The position numbers and the translations under genes were made by a program. Shown here one piece after another: positions 44,272 through 55,553 of a stretch of 64,000 nt of DNA (position 1 is the first letter of the stretch; each line of letters begins with the position of its first letter). Location of the stretch: contig NC_080583.1 in NCBI RefSeq assembly GCF_029962835.1, positions 1,240,001-1,304,000 of the forward strand, read 5' to 3'. The stretch is from Magnolia sinica. Taxonomy: Eukaryota > Streptophyta > Magnoliopsida > Magnoliales > Magnoliaceae. Under the pieces are notes generated by a model that saw nothing but the letters and a program-made list of their open reading frames with translations, was not told where the DNA came from and ran no database searches.

Positions 44272-47200
44272 AAAAACTCATTCCGAGATAAAGACTGTTT
44301 TAAAGTTCTGACAGTCTTGATCACTTCCTCCTCTCATCGCGCCTTGGTCAATCTTGGCAATGAAAGTGTCCTCGACCAGCTATTACGGTTGGGTTTGGGT
44401 TGGGTCGAGCACTGGGTCCTTACGATTGGGTTTGGGTTGGGCACTCTCGGTTGTAATTCTGGTCAGGTTAGGTAGTAGGTTGGATCTTCTTGAGGTTGCC
44501 ACCCAAGCTGCACCTCTACACCTAAAGTGAGGAAACTATAGTGATGACCATGAATTGATCAAATTAGAGGTGGACCACCTAACAAGTGGGCCAGCCTTGT
44601 GCTCTTATGTAAATGATCAGATGAGGGCTATTTACCTTTGTCAAATTCACCATAAAAACTCCAATATCAGAGCCTTTCAATGAACGGAAGTCTTTACCAT
44701 TGACGGCCACACTCCACCCATTACAGTTCTCAAAATCTGGTTTCCTCCTGAGAATGTTGAAAGCCTTCGTCCCTTTCTTTCTACTGTAGATGCCAGGTGA
44801 AGTGCCACCTCCTGTGACCGCTTCGATTATGCCTGCCCTCCAATCTGGGTGGTCTGTTTCGTTCCTTGACGGCATGCGTATGATCGAGGTGGGCTTGGTG
44901 GTCCCCATGATCTCCTCTATCAACTCAGATGATACCTACAAAACCATGTAGTATGCAAGTTAGTGAAAGCAATGCAACATGAAAGGCCAAAATTACTTGG
45001 TTCAGGTGACAAATACAGGCCGTCGGTCTAACTGGTGGGCCTCTATACAGGTGGCCCTACGTCGCTCTGATTAAGTACTTGTAAACAGAATTTCTGATTA
45101 ACTACTACTAGCATCTCATAAACAGAATTTCTAATTGACTAATACTAGCATCTCATTAATAGAATTTCTCTTTTTAGGTCGCTCATAAACAGAATTTCTG
45201 ATCAATGGTTACACTGGAAAATTAGTAGAATTAAAAACAGCAAACATTGCCGAATTGCACACCTTAAAAGCCATTTGGAGAACTCTCTTATCAAACCCAA
45301 GCACCAAGTCGCTGAGAGTTGAATACGCCCCGAAGTATGTTTCCTGAATTCAACCACAGAAATTACACCAATGCAGCTGAACATCTACACCCACCTTGAA
45401 TAGATATGCATACATCTATTTTCCATTTTGGGTATTCAAATTAGTAAATCTGTAATCACCCCATAAAGGGCAACACACGGATTTTGATGGCGATCATTAC
45501 CGTACATCAGAACCCATTTTCTATTCTTGGGTGCACACAAATGGTGCCCGATATGATACATCAAAACCAATATTCATTTCTTGGATGGACCCAAACGAGA
45601 GAGAGAGAGCTAATACCTGTGAACTTTCGTTATTTCTGTTAGTGAAGAAAGCATCAATCCGAAGCTTCTCCCGGGTAGGGTTGGCATGGCTATGCACATA
45701 AAAGACCGAACCCGACTCGAGTCTGTAGACATCACCTGGCTGTAGGTCGAGACGGTTCATGTCTTTGTCGTCCACCCACTCGAGCATCCCTCTTCCTATA
45801 ACCATACTCCAGATATATTGGATGCGTATGAAAAATCAAATGAGGAATACTAATAGTGGCAGCTGCATTAGTACATAGTGGCAAACATGTGTATTAATCA
45901 GGACAGTTGATCTTGTGGACCACTGTAAATATCCAGAATCCAAGGGTCCTGGACGACCGGATTAGTGGCCTCCAATCACCCACATTCAATCAGCAACCTC
46001 ATAATTCTATGAACATGCAATATGCCCACATAACAACAGTCTTGATCAAAACACAATTTGCCCACATAACGACGGTCCTGATCAAAATGTAATTTGCCCA
46101 TATAACAACGGTCTTGATCAAAATGCAATTTGACAGAGCTATTGTCAACCATTCACTGTAAAAATGACATTTTCACCATTGTGAAATGATCAGAACATGG
46201 TCCCTTCCATATCAGTGATCTGGACAATCCAATGGTTGGGGCGAGATCAAAACATGGCCCCACCACTATCAAATGATGTAGATAATCAGATAGACTCCAC
46301 CATTGTGACATGATCTGGACCGTCAGATAGCACTCGATTGCTCTTAGGTGCCGTGCTGGCACATGCACCGAACCACTAATGACGTGGGTCCCATTAGTTG
46401 GAGGCATGGACAATGGACGGTATAATCTCTATATGTGGGCCCCACAGGCGACACGTGCTGGGTTTAGCAACATTCACAACATAGGTAGCAAACAAAAACA
46501 TCAACCCATCAGCATAGAGCAATGAGCACCATCCATCCTCCGATGCTGATACAATAATCATGCTGAAAGGATGATCCGGACCATTGATTTAATGAGTTAA
46601 TTTTAAGCCGTTGAAAATTTTCTTCTGGATTGTCGATATTCAGCTAGACAATTGTATGGCCAGAATCATCTATTCCGTGTAATTTTAACAATCCGAGGAA
46701 TGCTGACCTGCGCACCACTCCTCACGAGTGAGAAGTCGTGAGAACTTTTTCACAACTCATCACACGTGACGTGGGCCCAAAATCTGAACCGTCCATGTGA
46801 TGTAGCACCCCATGAAACCCTCCGACCCCGACTTTCACTCTGATCCAAAACTTTGGTGGGCCATGAAAAAGGAGACAAATCAAGGGAGGAAAGAGTTTCC
46901 TTTTTCCATGGCCCACCAAAGTTTTGTATCAGAGTGATAATCCGGCCCCAAGAGTTTCATGGGGTTCTGAATCACATGGACGGTTCAGATTTTGAGCCCA
47001 GTTGTTAACACGGTGCGCATGAATGCTATTACGGCTTATATATGGTACTAGAAAATACTTAGTATAGGGAGTACATGCAACAAAATTCTGTGAGCCCAAA
47101 ATCAATTCATCTGTCTAGCCGTAATAGTGGCCCACGTGAGTTTTGGATTTGCGTGATTTTCGGGCTCACATCCTAACACGAGCTAGCTCAACTGATGGAC

Positions 47201-47658
47201 GGAGCCGATGCAAGACCGACATCGCTCCGGGCCCCCACAACGTGTAGTAAATCCGTGTCTCAGATGGTGGGCCTTTCCGATCATCGGACCATCTCTGCAT
47301 GTGGGTTCAGACAGGAGGACACGTGCCGCGATCCAAGTCGCACAACCATAGTAAAAATGCACAAGACATTCAAAATAATTACAAAATTACCTGTGTGGAC
47401 ATAAAAGACCATGTCTGCCTGAAGCAGCACCGGAAGAAAGAGGGAATTGGGTTCCATTGTAATGAACTGGATGTGGTAAGGGCCCCTGTAGCCATCGTTA
47501 ACATCAATGGCTGAGATCTGTCCAGAGTCCGTCAAGGCAACGGTTCTCCTTTCTTCTTTTGTGACCAAAGGGTCCAATTTCAAAACATGATCAGATCGCA
47601 ACACAGAAGCACTTACAACAAAGAAGAAACATAAGAAGAGGGAGTGATTTCTCAGCAT
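42368..47658 (-). CDS. Gene C: vicilin-like bicupin seed protein (At2g18540 type), five exons
   Basis: Exons on the minus strand: 47658-47391, 45795-45617, 45343-45263, 44935-44636, 43213-42368. The GT-AG borders sum to 1674 nt (557 residues plus stop). Residues 1-22 are a signal peptide. Cupin 1 spans about 50-150 (words YHIQFITMEPNSLFLPV, FYVHTGRGMLEWVDD). Cupin 2 spans about 230-390 (APHWNPRATEVAIVTHGQG, then FRVKEGDVFVIPRFHPMA). From about residue 406 to the end is a Glu/Arg/Lys tail in runs such as EEEARREEEEAKRQE. Family knowledge: 7S-globulin relatives, seed-expressed, entering the secretory pathway; the exact job of the charged-tail type is not settled. Introns 1 and 4 are swollen by repeats and an LTR. 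The promoter is described at 47714-47793. A degenerate metal site (H..E only partly kept) fits a storage-type cupin. Confidence 0.85.
43810..44388 (-). mobile_element. G1-family gypsy LTR in intron 4 of gene C
   Basis: The reverse complement follows the G1 LTR: GACACTTTCATTGCCAAGAT, GTGATCAAGACTGTCAGAAC, GCCACTTTAGCCAACCAACC and GTCCAAATTGGACA-like words. It is on the same strand as gene C. No internal gypsy sequence adjoins, so it is a solo or truncated LTR. A long (AT)n lies where the other copies have a short ATATAT word. Confidence 0.65.
44191..44269. repeat. (AT)n microsatellite, about 79 bp
   Basis: An uninterrupted TA repeat inside the LTR in intron 4 of gene C. Length is likely variable and may be miscounted. 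Confidence 0.95.
46023..46130. repeat. Three 36-bp tandem repeats in intron 1 of gene C
   Basis: Units start TGCCCACATAAC (46023), TGCCCACATAAC (46059) and TGCCCATATAAC (46095), each with CTTGATCAAAA or CCTGATCAAAA. Spacing is exactly 36 bp. Confidence 0.85.
46700..47030. mobile_element. Foldback element in intron 1 of gene C
   Basis: Left arm about 46773-46879 and right arm about 46896-47004 are inverse to each other with moderate mismatch (AAAATCTGAACCGTCCATGT, CCCCATGAAAC, AAAACTTTGGTGGGCCATG). The tips carry inverse TGCGCACC words. The short loop is AAATCAAGGGAGG. A stem of more than 100 bp is possible in the primary transcript of gene C. Confidence 0.75.
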
Positions 47659-47713
47659 CTTTGTAGACTGTATAAAATCTCAGCTCTGGAATTCCTGTGC
47701 TTTGAACAGGTGA

Positions 47714-47721
47714 TATTTATA
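47714..47721 (-). promoter_or_regulatory. TATA box of gene C
   Basis: TATAAATA on the minus strand, 56-63 bp before the ATG at 47658. This would place the transcript start about 25-30 bp upstream of the ATG. Confidence 0.7.
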
Positions 47722-47737
47722 ACAGAAGGTCACCTGC

Positions 47738-47793
47738 CACGTGTATCCTTTTGCTTATTCCATAGGACACGTGCAAGCTGGGGCTGACACGTG
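47738..47793 (-). promoter_or_regulatory. Three CACGTG (G-box/ABRE) motifs in the gene C promoter
   Basis: CACGTG occurs at 47738-47743, 47768-47773 and 47788-47793, about 17, 47 and 67 bp upstream of the TATA box. The contexts (GACACGTGGCA, GGACACGTGC, GCCACGTGTA) match abscisic-acid response elements known from seed and late-embryogenesis promoters. ABA or seed-maturation control of gene C is inferred from this. Confidence 0.7.
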
Positions 47794-48180
47794 GCACTGT
47801 CTTAGGAAGGAGTCATCTGGGTTGTTCCGATACCCCGGATCATGATCATGTACAGTGTTTTTCTTTTTTCTGTGGTCCTTGACCGTGATAACTGTGGTGT
47901 CTCCCACACCATAATGTGGAAGATCTATCTTTCAATCCAGACCGTCCAGATCATTCTATTCGTCGCGGTTGGACTACATCACGAAAACCGAACTTGTTGG
48001 AACAATAATATCCATCCATGTTGTAGTTTATAAATGAACGGTTGAGAATCAAAGATCAGCATTCCAAAGTCGACGGGTGACATCAGATGATTGATCTTAT
48101 CCGACGGGTTACAATTTCGGGATTTGCTCTATCTAGTATGGGACACACCGATTGGACTGTGCAGGTGAAAGCGGATTGCG
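47794..48180. other. Upstream region of gene C, nothing recognised
   Basis: No repeat copy or reading frame is supported. It may hold further promoter sequence. Confidence 0.4.
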
Positions 48181-48184
48181 TACT

Positions 48185-48735
48185 GAGTTACTCAGTAGGC
48201 TCTCATCTTACTGAGTAAACTCAGTTGGGCCCACCTTGAATATATATGGTCTACCTACACCGTTCATCCGTTTTTTCACGTAATTTAAGGGGTTGAGCCC
48301 AAAATTGAAGCATATCAAAATATCAAGTGCATCGTACCATAGGAAACAGTGGGGTTAATGATTTCCACCGTTGAAACCTTTCTAGGCCCACACCACCCAC
48401 CTACGTGGCGTGTTGACGCCATCAAGTTCTGTGGGCCCAGCATACTGTATTTGTTATATCTAAACTGTCCATCTATTTTCCGAGATCATTTTAAGATATT
48501 TCTTTAAAAAAAATAATAAGCATATTTCAAGGTTGAAATGCAACTCATAACACAAATATCACCTTGATGCAGTACTCCTGTGGTCCGTAGATGTTTATAA
48601 TAGTAGGCGTTCAATCCCCATTGCTTTTTTTAGTATGGTCCACTTAAACTTTAGACCTATCTCATTTGGTGTCTATGGCCTAAAATGATATAATAAAGTA
48701 GATGGACGGTGTGGATATAACACCTACGGTGAGGG
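48185..48735. repeat. Two partial R1 copies end to end
   Basis: The first opens with TACTGAGTTACTCAGTAGG and ACTGAGTAAACTCAGTTGGG and contains CACCGTTCATCCGTTTTTTC. The second, from about 48410, contains CTGTGGGCCCAGCATACTGT and ends AGATGGACGGTGTGGATATA. Confidence 0.6.
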
Positions 48736-48848
48736 TCAGAGAATTTGGTAACGACAACACACTACTGAGGTCGTGGTGTGGGAGCACACGGAATCGGCTT
48801 CGTTAAAGTGGTGGTCGACTATCACCGTAACGAGAACTAGCGAAAATC

Positions 48849-49197
48849 TTTGATATTCTGGTGTAGTGTGATGGATGATATACATGCACTTAAAAGTCTC
48901 ATGCATTGCATATAAAAATGTCAAATTAAATAGTCTAAATTATGGTTATTAGCTTAGATGTGTCATGAACAAAAATAAATAAATTGATAATCCAGATAGT
49001 GGACATTTGTTGAACAGTTATAAAAAAAATATCTAAGGGTTCAGTTTTAATAAACAAGTGTCCACGAATCAGATGTCAAGATTATTAAAGAAACTGATTT
49101 TGGGATCATGAGTTAAAAACAGTGGTTTGCACAATTGAGTCGGTTTAACTTGGCTTGATATAAACTACACATATAATTTTCGAGCGACAGCGTATCA
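48849..49197. mobile_element. R2 MITE, diverged copy
   Basis: The left tip is TTTGATATTCTGGTGTAG, followed by GATGGATGATATACATGCAC. The interior has AAATTAAATAGTCTAAATTATGG, and the right end GCGTATCAGTATT is degenerate. Confidence 0.6.
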
Positions 49198-49274
49198 GTA
49201 TTAATAACTCTTCCCTGTAACTCGTCTTCACGAGAATTTCTCGCGTCTGTCTAAAATCGATCCCAATCGGCGAG

Positions 49275-49358
49275 CGCGTTAGCTGTTACTGGGTAACATC
49301 TTAAGAGGGAGTTACCCCAACCGTGTGTGGCCCACCTTGATATAATTGTTATATATCC
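49275..49358. repeat. R1 copy, left part, split by the Tat element
   Basis: GTGTGGCCCACCTTGATATAA and TTGTTATATATCC are the R1 left end. The next R1 word resumes at 58864 after the inserted element. Confidence 0.65.
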
Positions 49359-49924
49359 TGTTGGGGGCAAAAATACAAGTCCGAAGACTCGGACTTAATG
49401 CTTCGGGACTCGGACTTGATACCTCGGGTCGCCGAAGGATGCGTCAAATCCGAGGCATGGTTCGCTAAACCGAGACAATGGTTGAGTCGGTTCGAACGAC
49501 TTATCAGCGTTCCGGGCGTGTGTCGGGCGGACCGCCTTGCAAGACCGACCGTCGCTAGGTCAGATCTCATCCCGGATATCTTGGGATAAGATCTCCGACC
49601 CCGAAGCTCACGGGATCGGATGATGGCTCAAGATGGGCACGATCCTATCTCCGTGATACCAGGAGAAGATCCCGCGCTCAATATCAGGAGGACCCGAGAA
49701 GATCCCGCGCTCAATATCAGGAGGACCCCAACAGCTATAAAAGGAGGACCCTTGTCACCTTGAGAGGTACGAAACAAATCCCTCCTAAAAACCTTCCAAT
49801 ACTTTGAGACCACGAGGCCGACTTTGGCATCGGAGGGTCCCTGCTCGAGCCGGGTCTCCTTTGTTTTCTTTCGGTGCAGGCATACAAGGGTCCGGGAGGA
49901 CGAACCAGATATTCTGCATCAACG
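49359..49924 (+). repeat. 5' LTR of the Tat element
   Basis: It starts TGTTGGGGGCAAAAATAC. It contains TATAAAAG at 49736-49743 and an internal doublet of about 33 bp (GATCCCGCGCTCAATATCAG twice) at 49667-49729. The end is taken as ATTCTGCATCAAC, just before the primer site. Confidence 0.88.
49736..49743 (+). promoter_or_regulatory. LTR TATA box
   Basis: TATAAAAG follows CAGC in the LTR. The same word is at 58668-58675 in the 3' LTR. Confidence 0.7.
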
Positions 49925-49927
49925 GTT

Positions 49928-49940
49928 TGGCGCCGTCTGT
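49928..49940 (+). other. Primer-binding site of the Tat element
   Basis: TGGCGCCGTCTGT directly follows the 5' LTR. The TGGCGCCG core is the usual primer site style of plant Tat and Athila elements. Confidence 0.7.
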
Positions 49941-49980
49941 GAGTGCAAAAAGCCATCTCGTATCTCTATACTGAGTCCAA

Positions 49981-51520
49981 TGGTGATGACTAGAAGGACG
50001 GTCCCAGAAGAAGATTTGAATGAGAACGCGATTACAGGGCCACCCGGTCCAATCGCCGTTCCCCCAGCTCAGAACCCACCTAACAACCGCCGACGAGGGG
50101 CGACCGGAACAAGCAACAATCAGCGGGGTCGCGACGATGGGCGGTTGGACAAGGAGGTTCAAGAAATCCGCTCCGATATGAATATGATGAAGCATATGCT
50201 GTAACGAATGTATCAGCAGCAAATGCAACCACTCCCGCATCTTCAAGGGGAGACAGCGCACGTACCGACTGCGGCAGCCTCAACCTTCTGCGCCGCAGTC
50301 TTTCCGGCCAAGCCAACCTCAAGGCGGGTCAGAACCATCTTCAGCGCATTCAGCCAACTCCCTCCCCCCGACTGATCTTCGGCCCGAAATAGAACGAAGA
50401 AGGCGCAATCGCCCTTCCATGGAAGGCACGGCGGAAAGCAGTGAACCTTGGAAAGCCGACATTCAAAATTTCAAAAAGAAGTGCGGGAAGAGATGGCAAA
50501 AGAGATGGCGGACATAAAGCATGGCCGAACGTATATTCAACCGGGTCCGGCGAAAGCATCCCCCTTTGTGGACTCGGTATTGAAAGCCCGATTGCGAGAG
50601 GTTTCGATTACCTCAAATCGCTCCTTTCACCGGCAAACCGACCCGACCGAGCATATTGAGTGCTTGAACCTATATGGAACTCCATGATGCCTCGGATGCG
50701 GTAATGTGTCGGGCCTTTTCTCTTACATTGATCGATGTAGCTCGACTTGGTTCAAACAGCTGAAGCCAAAGTCCATCGGTTCATTCGTTGATGAGCGACG
50801 CCTTCCTCACCAACTTCATCGGCGGAAAGAAAAATTAAAGCCCCATGCACATCTGAATAACTAAGAAGAATCGGGAGAGCTATTGAAAGATTACATCAAG
50901 CGTTTTAATTTGAATCCCTTCAAGTTCGAAAATTGAAGAAACGGCCCTCAATGCACTCATGCAAGGAGTTAGGGATAAGCCATTCTGGCATCTCTAGACA
51001 AAACTCCGCCCGATACTCGCAGAGTTTATGGCGCGGTCCGATAAATATGCCAACGCCGAGGAAGCACGAATCTGCGTGAAACTAAAACCTCGGCCAAAGA
51101 GTCGGCCAAAAAAGAAGCCGACTCGGGGAAGGAAACGCAAAGAGGATCAAGCACGTGACGAGCGAAGGTCCGGAAAACGGCCGGATCGAAAATTTTCCAT
51201 ATACACTCCCGAATAAGACTCGGGAAGAGGTACTGATGGAAATAAAAAACGAAGGCTTTGTTAGGTGGCAGCTCTGGAGTAATCCTAATCGGCGGGATAA
51301 GGATAAGTACTGCCATTATCACCGCGATCACGGGCATAACACAAGTGATTGCCGTCACTTAAAAGAAGAAATCGAACGACTCATAAAAGACGGCCGACTC
51401 AGAGAACATATGGTCAAAGCTGGGGCATCCGAGGCGCGCCCGACCGAGAGTCAGCCTATGGAAGAAATCCGGACGATTATCGGCGGTCCACAATGTGGGG
51501 GCGATTCAAACAACGCGTGA
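49981..51520 (+). other. Tat element: gag region
   Basis: It has a Pro/Arg-rich N-terminal part, a central part with gag-like words, and a zinc knuckle of the form CHYHRDHGHNTSDC at 51311-51352. Fossil coding sequence. Confidence 0.7.
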
Positions 51521-51562
51521 AGGAATCACGCACGAAAACTCAGTCAGCCTCAGTCCGAGCTC

Positions 51563-52066
51563 ATGATTATAGATCGGCCATCAAAGGAAAAGAAAAGAGA
51601 AAGGTATTGCATATCGTTCACTGAAGAAGACGCCCGAGGTATCCATCACCCCCACGATGATGCGCTGATCGTCTCCTTGGCGATCGCTAACCGAAAAGTG
51701 TTTTGGATACTCGTCGATACAGGGTCATCTGCAGACGTGTTATTTACTCGAGCGTTCGACAAAATGGGGATCGAACGATCCGCGTTACGCCCGGTTCGGA
51801 CCCCATTGATCGGTTTTTCCGGAGGACAAGTATTGCCCGAGGGGACTGTCTCATTACCACTCACTGCTGGCACTGCCCCACATCAGACGACGATGATGGT
51901 TGACTTCCTGGTCGTCGATCAACCCTCGGTATACAACGCGATACTCGGCCGACCTTCATTGAGTCTCCTCCAGGCCGTGGTATCCACATACCATCTTACA
52001 ATGAAATTCCCGACTGAGTCGGAATTGTTAAAGGAGACCAGCAAGACGCGAGGCGATGTTACATGA
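51563..52066 (+). other. Tat element: aspartic protease region
   Basis: The active-site word LVDTGSSADVLF lies near 51708-51743, with the flap-side word AILGRPSL near 51940. This is the usual place between gag and reverse transcriptase. Confidence 0.75.
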
Positions 52067-53292
52067 TAGCTGTAAAAGGAGCCACCGACAAGAATCCGAC
52101 CAACATATTAACAATCGAATCGTTGGACCCTCGGGGCGAGAATTATGAACGAGGACAGCCGGTCGAAGATCTTGTCTCGGTCCCCTTGGTCAAGACAGAT
52201 GGATCCAAGACAGTGCGAATTGGCTCATCTCTGCAGTCCCCTTTGAGAGAAAAGCTGATCGCCCTGCTCCGAAAGTACGCCGACGTATTCGCTTGGAATC
52301 ATGAAGATATGCAAGGGATCGACCCCTCCGTGGTGACTCACCGACTTAACGTCGATCCGTCATATCGACCGATCCGACAGAAGCGACGACCGCTCGGCCC
52401 TGAACGATACGCCATCATCGAGAAAGAAGTCAACAAACTACTCCAAGCTAGTTTCATAGAAGAAATATACTATCCAGAGTGGGTCGCGAACGTCGTGCTT
52501 GTAAAGAAGTCCAACGGGAAGTGGCGAGTCTGTATTGATTATACCGACTTGAATAAAGCCTGCCCCAAAGATAGCTTTCCGCTTCCGAGGATAGACCAGC
52601 TAGTAGATAGTACAGCCGGACATGAGCTCCTTAGCTTCATGGATGCTTATTCGGGATATAATCAAATTGTAATGCATCAAACAGATAAATCAAAAACTAC
52701 CTTTGTCACCGACAAAGGCCTTTATTGTTACCGAGTGATGCCATTTGGTCTGAAGAATGCCGGTGCAACTTATCAAAGGTTAGTTAACAAAATCTTTGCT
52801 CGACTTATAGGCCGAACCATGGAAGTATACATCGACGACATGCTTGTCAAGAGCATACACGCGGCGGATCATGCGAATGATTTGGAAGAAATGTTTCTAA
52901 TCCTGCGGAAGTTCCGGATGAAGCTAAATCCAAGTAAATGTGCTTTTGGAGTAGGCTCCGGAAAATTCCTCGGTTTCTTAGTCAGTCAGCGAGGAATAGA
53001 GGCAAACCCTGAGAAGATAAAGGCTCTGATTGATATGGAATCCCCCAAAACCATTAAGGACGTCCAAAGATTGGCCGGACGAGTCGCAGCACTCAATCGG
53101 TTCCTGTCCAGAGCAACGGATAAGTGTCTCCCCTTCTTCAAACAATTGAAAGGAAGACAAGCGATGGGTTGGACGGAAGAATGTGAAGCAGCATTCCAGC
53201 AATTAAAATTATATCTCGGTTCTGCACCTCTCTTATCAAAACCTGAACCGGGGGAGTCGTTGCTCCTCTATCAGCGGTTAGCTCGGCTTTGA
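52067..53292 (+). other. Tat element: reverse transcriptase and first RNase H start
   Basis: Words in order: GKWRVCIDYTDLNKACPKD, FMDAYSGYNQI, MPFGLKNAGATYQR, YIDDMLVKS (catalytic pair near 52830-52841), FLGFLVSQRGIEANPEK. This is the Ty3/gypsy order. Confidence 0.85.
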
Positions 53293-54120
53293 TACGAGAA
53301 TCCGAAGGAAAGCAACTGCCGGTTTATTACGTCAGCAAGGCATTATTGCCAGCTGAAACGAAATACCCAAGCTTGGAAAAAGTGGCCTTGGCTTTAATAA
53401 CTTCCTCTCGGCGACTTAGGCCGTACTTCCATGCCCACACCATCATTGTAATGACCAACCTTCCGCTTCGCCAGGTACTGCAGAAACCAGAAGCTTCCGG
53501 CCGACTCACCAAATGGGCTATCGAGCTGAGTGAGTTTGATATTCAATATCGACCAAAGGCAGCAATCAAAGGGCAAGCCGTAGCTGATTTTATCGCTGAG
53601 GGAACGTCTTCAGCCGAACTTTCAGCAAATGATACACCGAAGGACGGTGCAGCTCCGACCTCGACCGCTTCCCCTTGCGCTATTCCATGGAATCTGTATG
53701 TCGACGGTTCTTCCAACTCGAAGGCCAGTGGGGCTGGGGTAGTGCTGGAAACCCCCGATCACACCTATATACAGTATGCCTTACGACTTGGATTTCAAGC
53801 GTCGAACAATACGGCGGAATATGAAGCGTTGCTACTCGGCCTCCGACTCGCCGCTAGCATGGAGGTCACGCACCTAAGCGTCAGCGACTCTCAGTTGGTT
53901 GTTAACCAAGTTACCGGTGTATACCAGACACGGAAAGACCGGCTAAGAGCTTACATGGAGAAAGCGAAAGAACTTATCAACAGATTTCAATTCTGTCGTG
54001 TAACTCGGATACCTCGTACGGAAAACAGCAAAGCCGATTTGCTAGCAAAGCTCGCCTCGGCCGAAGAAGACGATATACCCAGGTCCGTCCCTGTCGAATA
54101 CGTCGATAAACCAAGTATAG
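53293..54120 (+). other. Tat element: RNase H tail and second (archaeal-type) RNase H
   Basis: The first part has VYYVSKALLPAE-like and PLRQVLQKPEASGR words. The second domain runs from about 53695 (LYVDGSSNSKASGAG, NNTAEYEALLLGL, DSQLVVNQV). Two RNase H domains in tandem are diagnostic of the Tat lineage. Confidence 0.8.
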
Positions 54121-54313
54121 ACGAGCCAATTAGCGAGGCCGTCAATACAATCGACTCAGAACCATCCTGGATTGATCCAATCCGCCAATTCCTTCGTCAA
54201 GGAAAGTTGGCAGAGGATCGCACCGAGGCCCGACGAATTAAGATCCGAGCTTCCCGTTACACCATACTCAACGGGACCCTTTATAAGAAAGGATACTACG
54301 CCCCGTTGCTGCG

Positions 54314-55385
54314 GTGCTCAAACCCACCGAGGCAAACTATGTGTTACGGGAAATTCATGAAGGAATCTGCGGAAACCACTCTGGAGGGCCATCCCTCGCC
54401 TACAAGGTCTTACGACAGGGATACTACTGGCCCACTATCCAACACGACGCTCGTGAGCTCGTTCAAAAATGCGACAGATGCCAACGGTTTGCGGTAATTC
54501 CGAGGCAAGCACCCGAGGCACTTCCATGGCCTTTCGCACAATGGGGCATCGACCTCATAGGACCGCTCCCTATGGGAAAAGGGCAGACCAAGTTTGCTGT
54601 GGTAGCAGTGGACTATTTTACGAAGTGGGCCGAGGCAGAACCATTAGCCAAAATAACCGAGCAGAAGATCACCGAGTTTGTATGGAAAAACATTATCTGC
54701 CGATTCGGAGTACCCCGTACCATTCACAGACAATGGAAGGCAATTTGATAATAGGAGCTTTCGTGAGATGTGCAAGAACCTCGGGATCAGGAATATTTAT
54801 TCATCACCGCATCACCCTCAAACCAACGGACAAGTCGAGGCAGTTAACAAGATTATCAAGCAACATCTTCGGACCAAGCTTGGCCGGGCCAAAGGAGCAT
54901 GGGCCGAAGAGCTCCCAAAAATTCTTTGGGCTTACCGAACTACAACCCGAACGGCCACAGGAGAAACTCCGTTTTCACTCGCTTACGGCTCGGAAGCAGT
55001 CACTCCCGTCGAAATCGGATTACCTTCGGCTCGAATCACCTTATTCAATGCAGAAGAGAATGAAGAACTCCTTGCACTCGGACTCGACCTTCTGGACGAA
55101 CAAAGGGAAAGGGCGAGGCTGCGCACGGAGGCTCGACAACGACAAGTGACTCGGTTCTACAATACCCGAGTTAAGATTAGAAGATTCCGAAGGGGAGATA
55201 TGGTTCTTCGGAAAGTGTTTTCCAACACTAAGGAGTTTGGGTCGGGTACACTGGGACCCAATTGGGAAGGACCCTATATCGTCTCGGGCACCATTAGACC
55301 AGGAACATATCGGCTAGAAGACCTAAACGGACAGTCATTGCCTCATCCATGGAACGCTGAACACCTCAAGGTCTACTATCCTTAG
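54314..55385 (+). other. Tat element: integrase region
   Basis: The zinc-finger part (HEGICGNHSG then KCDRCQRF) lies near 54350-54490. The catalytic core starts with WGIDLIGPLP near 54543. The HHPQTNGQVEAVNK word is near 54812, and the C-terminal part ends at 55385. Confidence 0.8.
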
Positions 55386-55553
55386 CTTGCTATTTGATGT
55401 TTAAAGACCCTGAGGAAGAGTAAAGCCGAGTCAAATGAATAAAGACATGCTTTTCTTTTTCATTCGTCCGAATATGTGTAAGTACAAAAGCAACCGAATA
55501 CATCGGAGCAAAAAAAAAATATATATATATATACATATAAAAAACCAAAGTCT

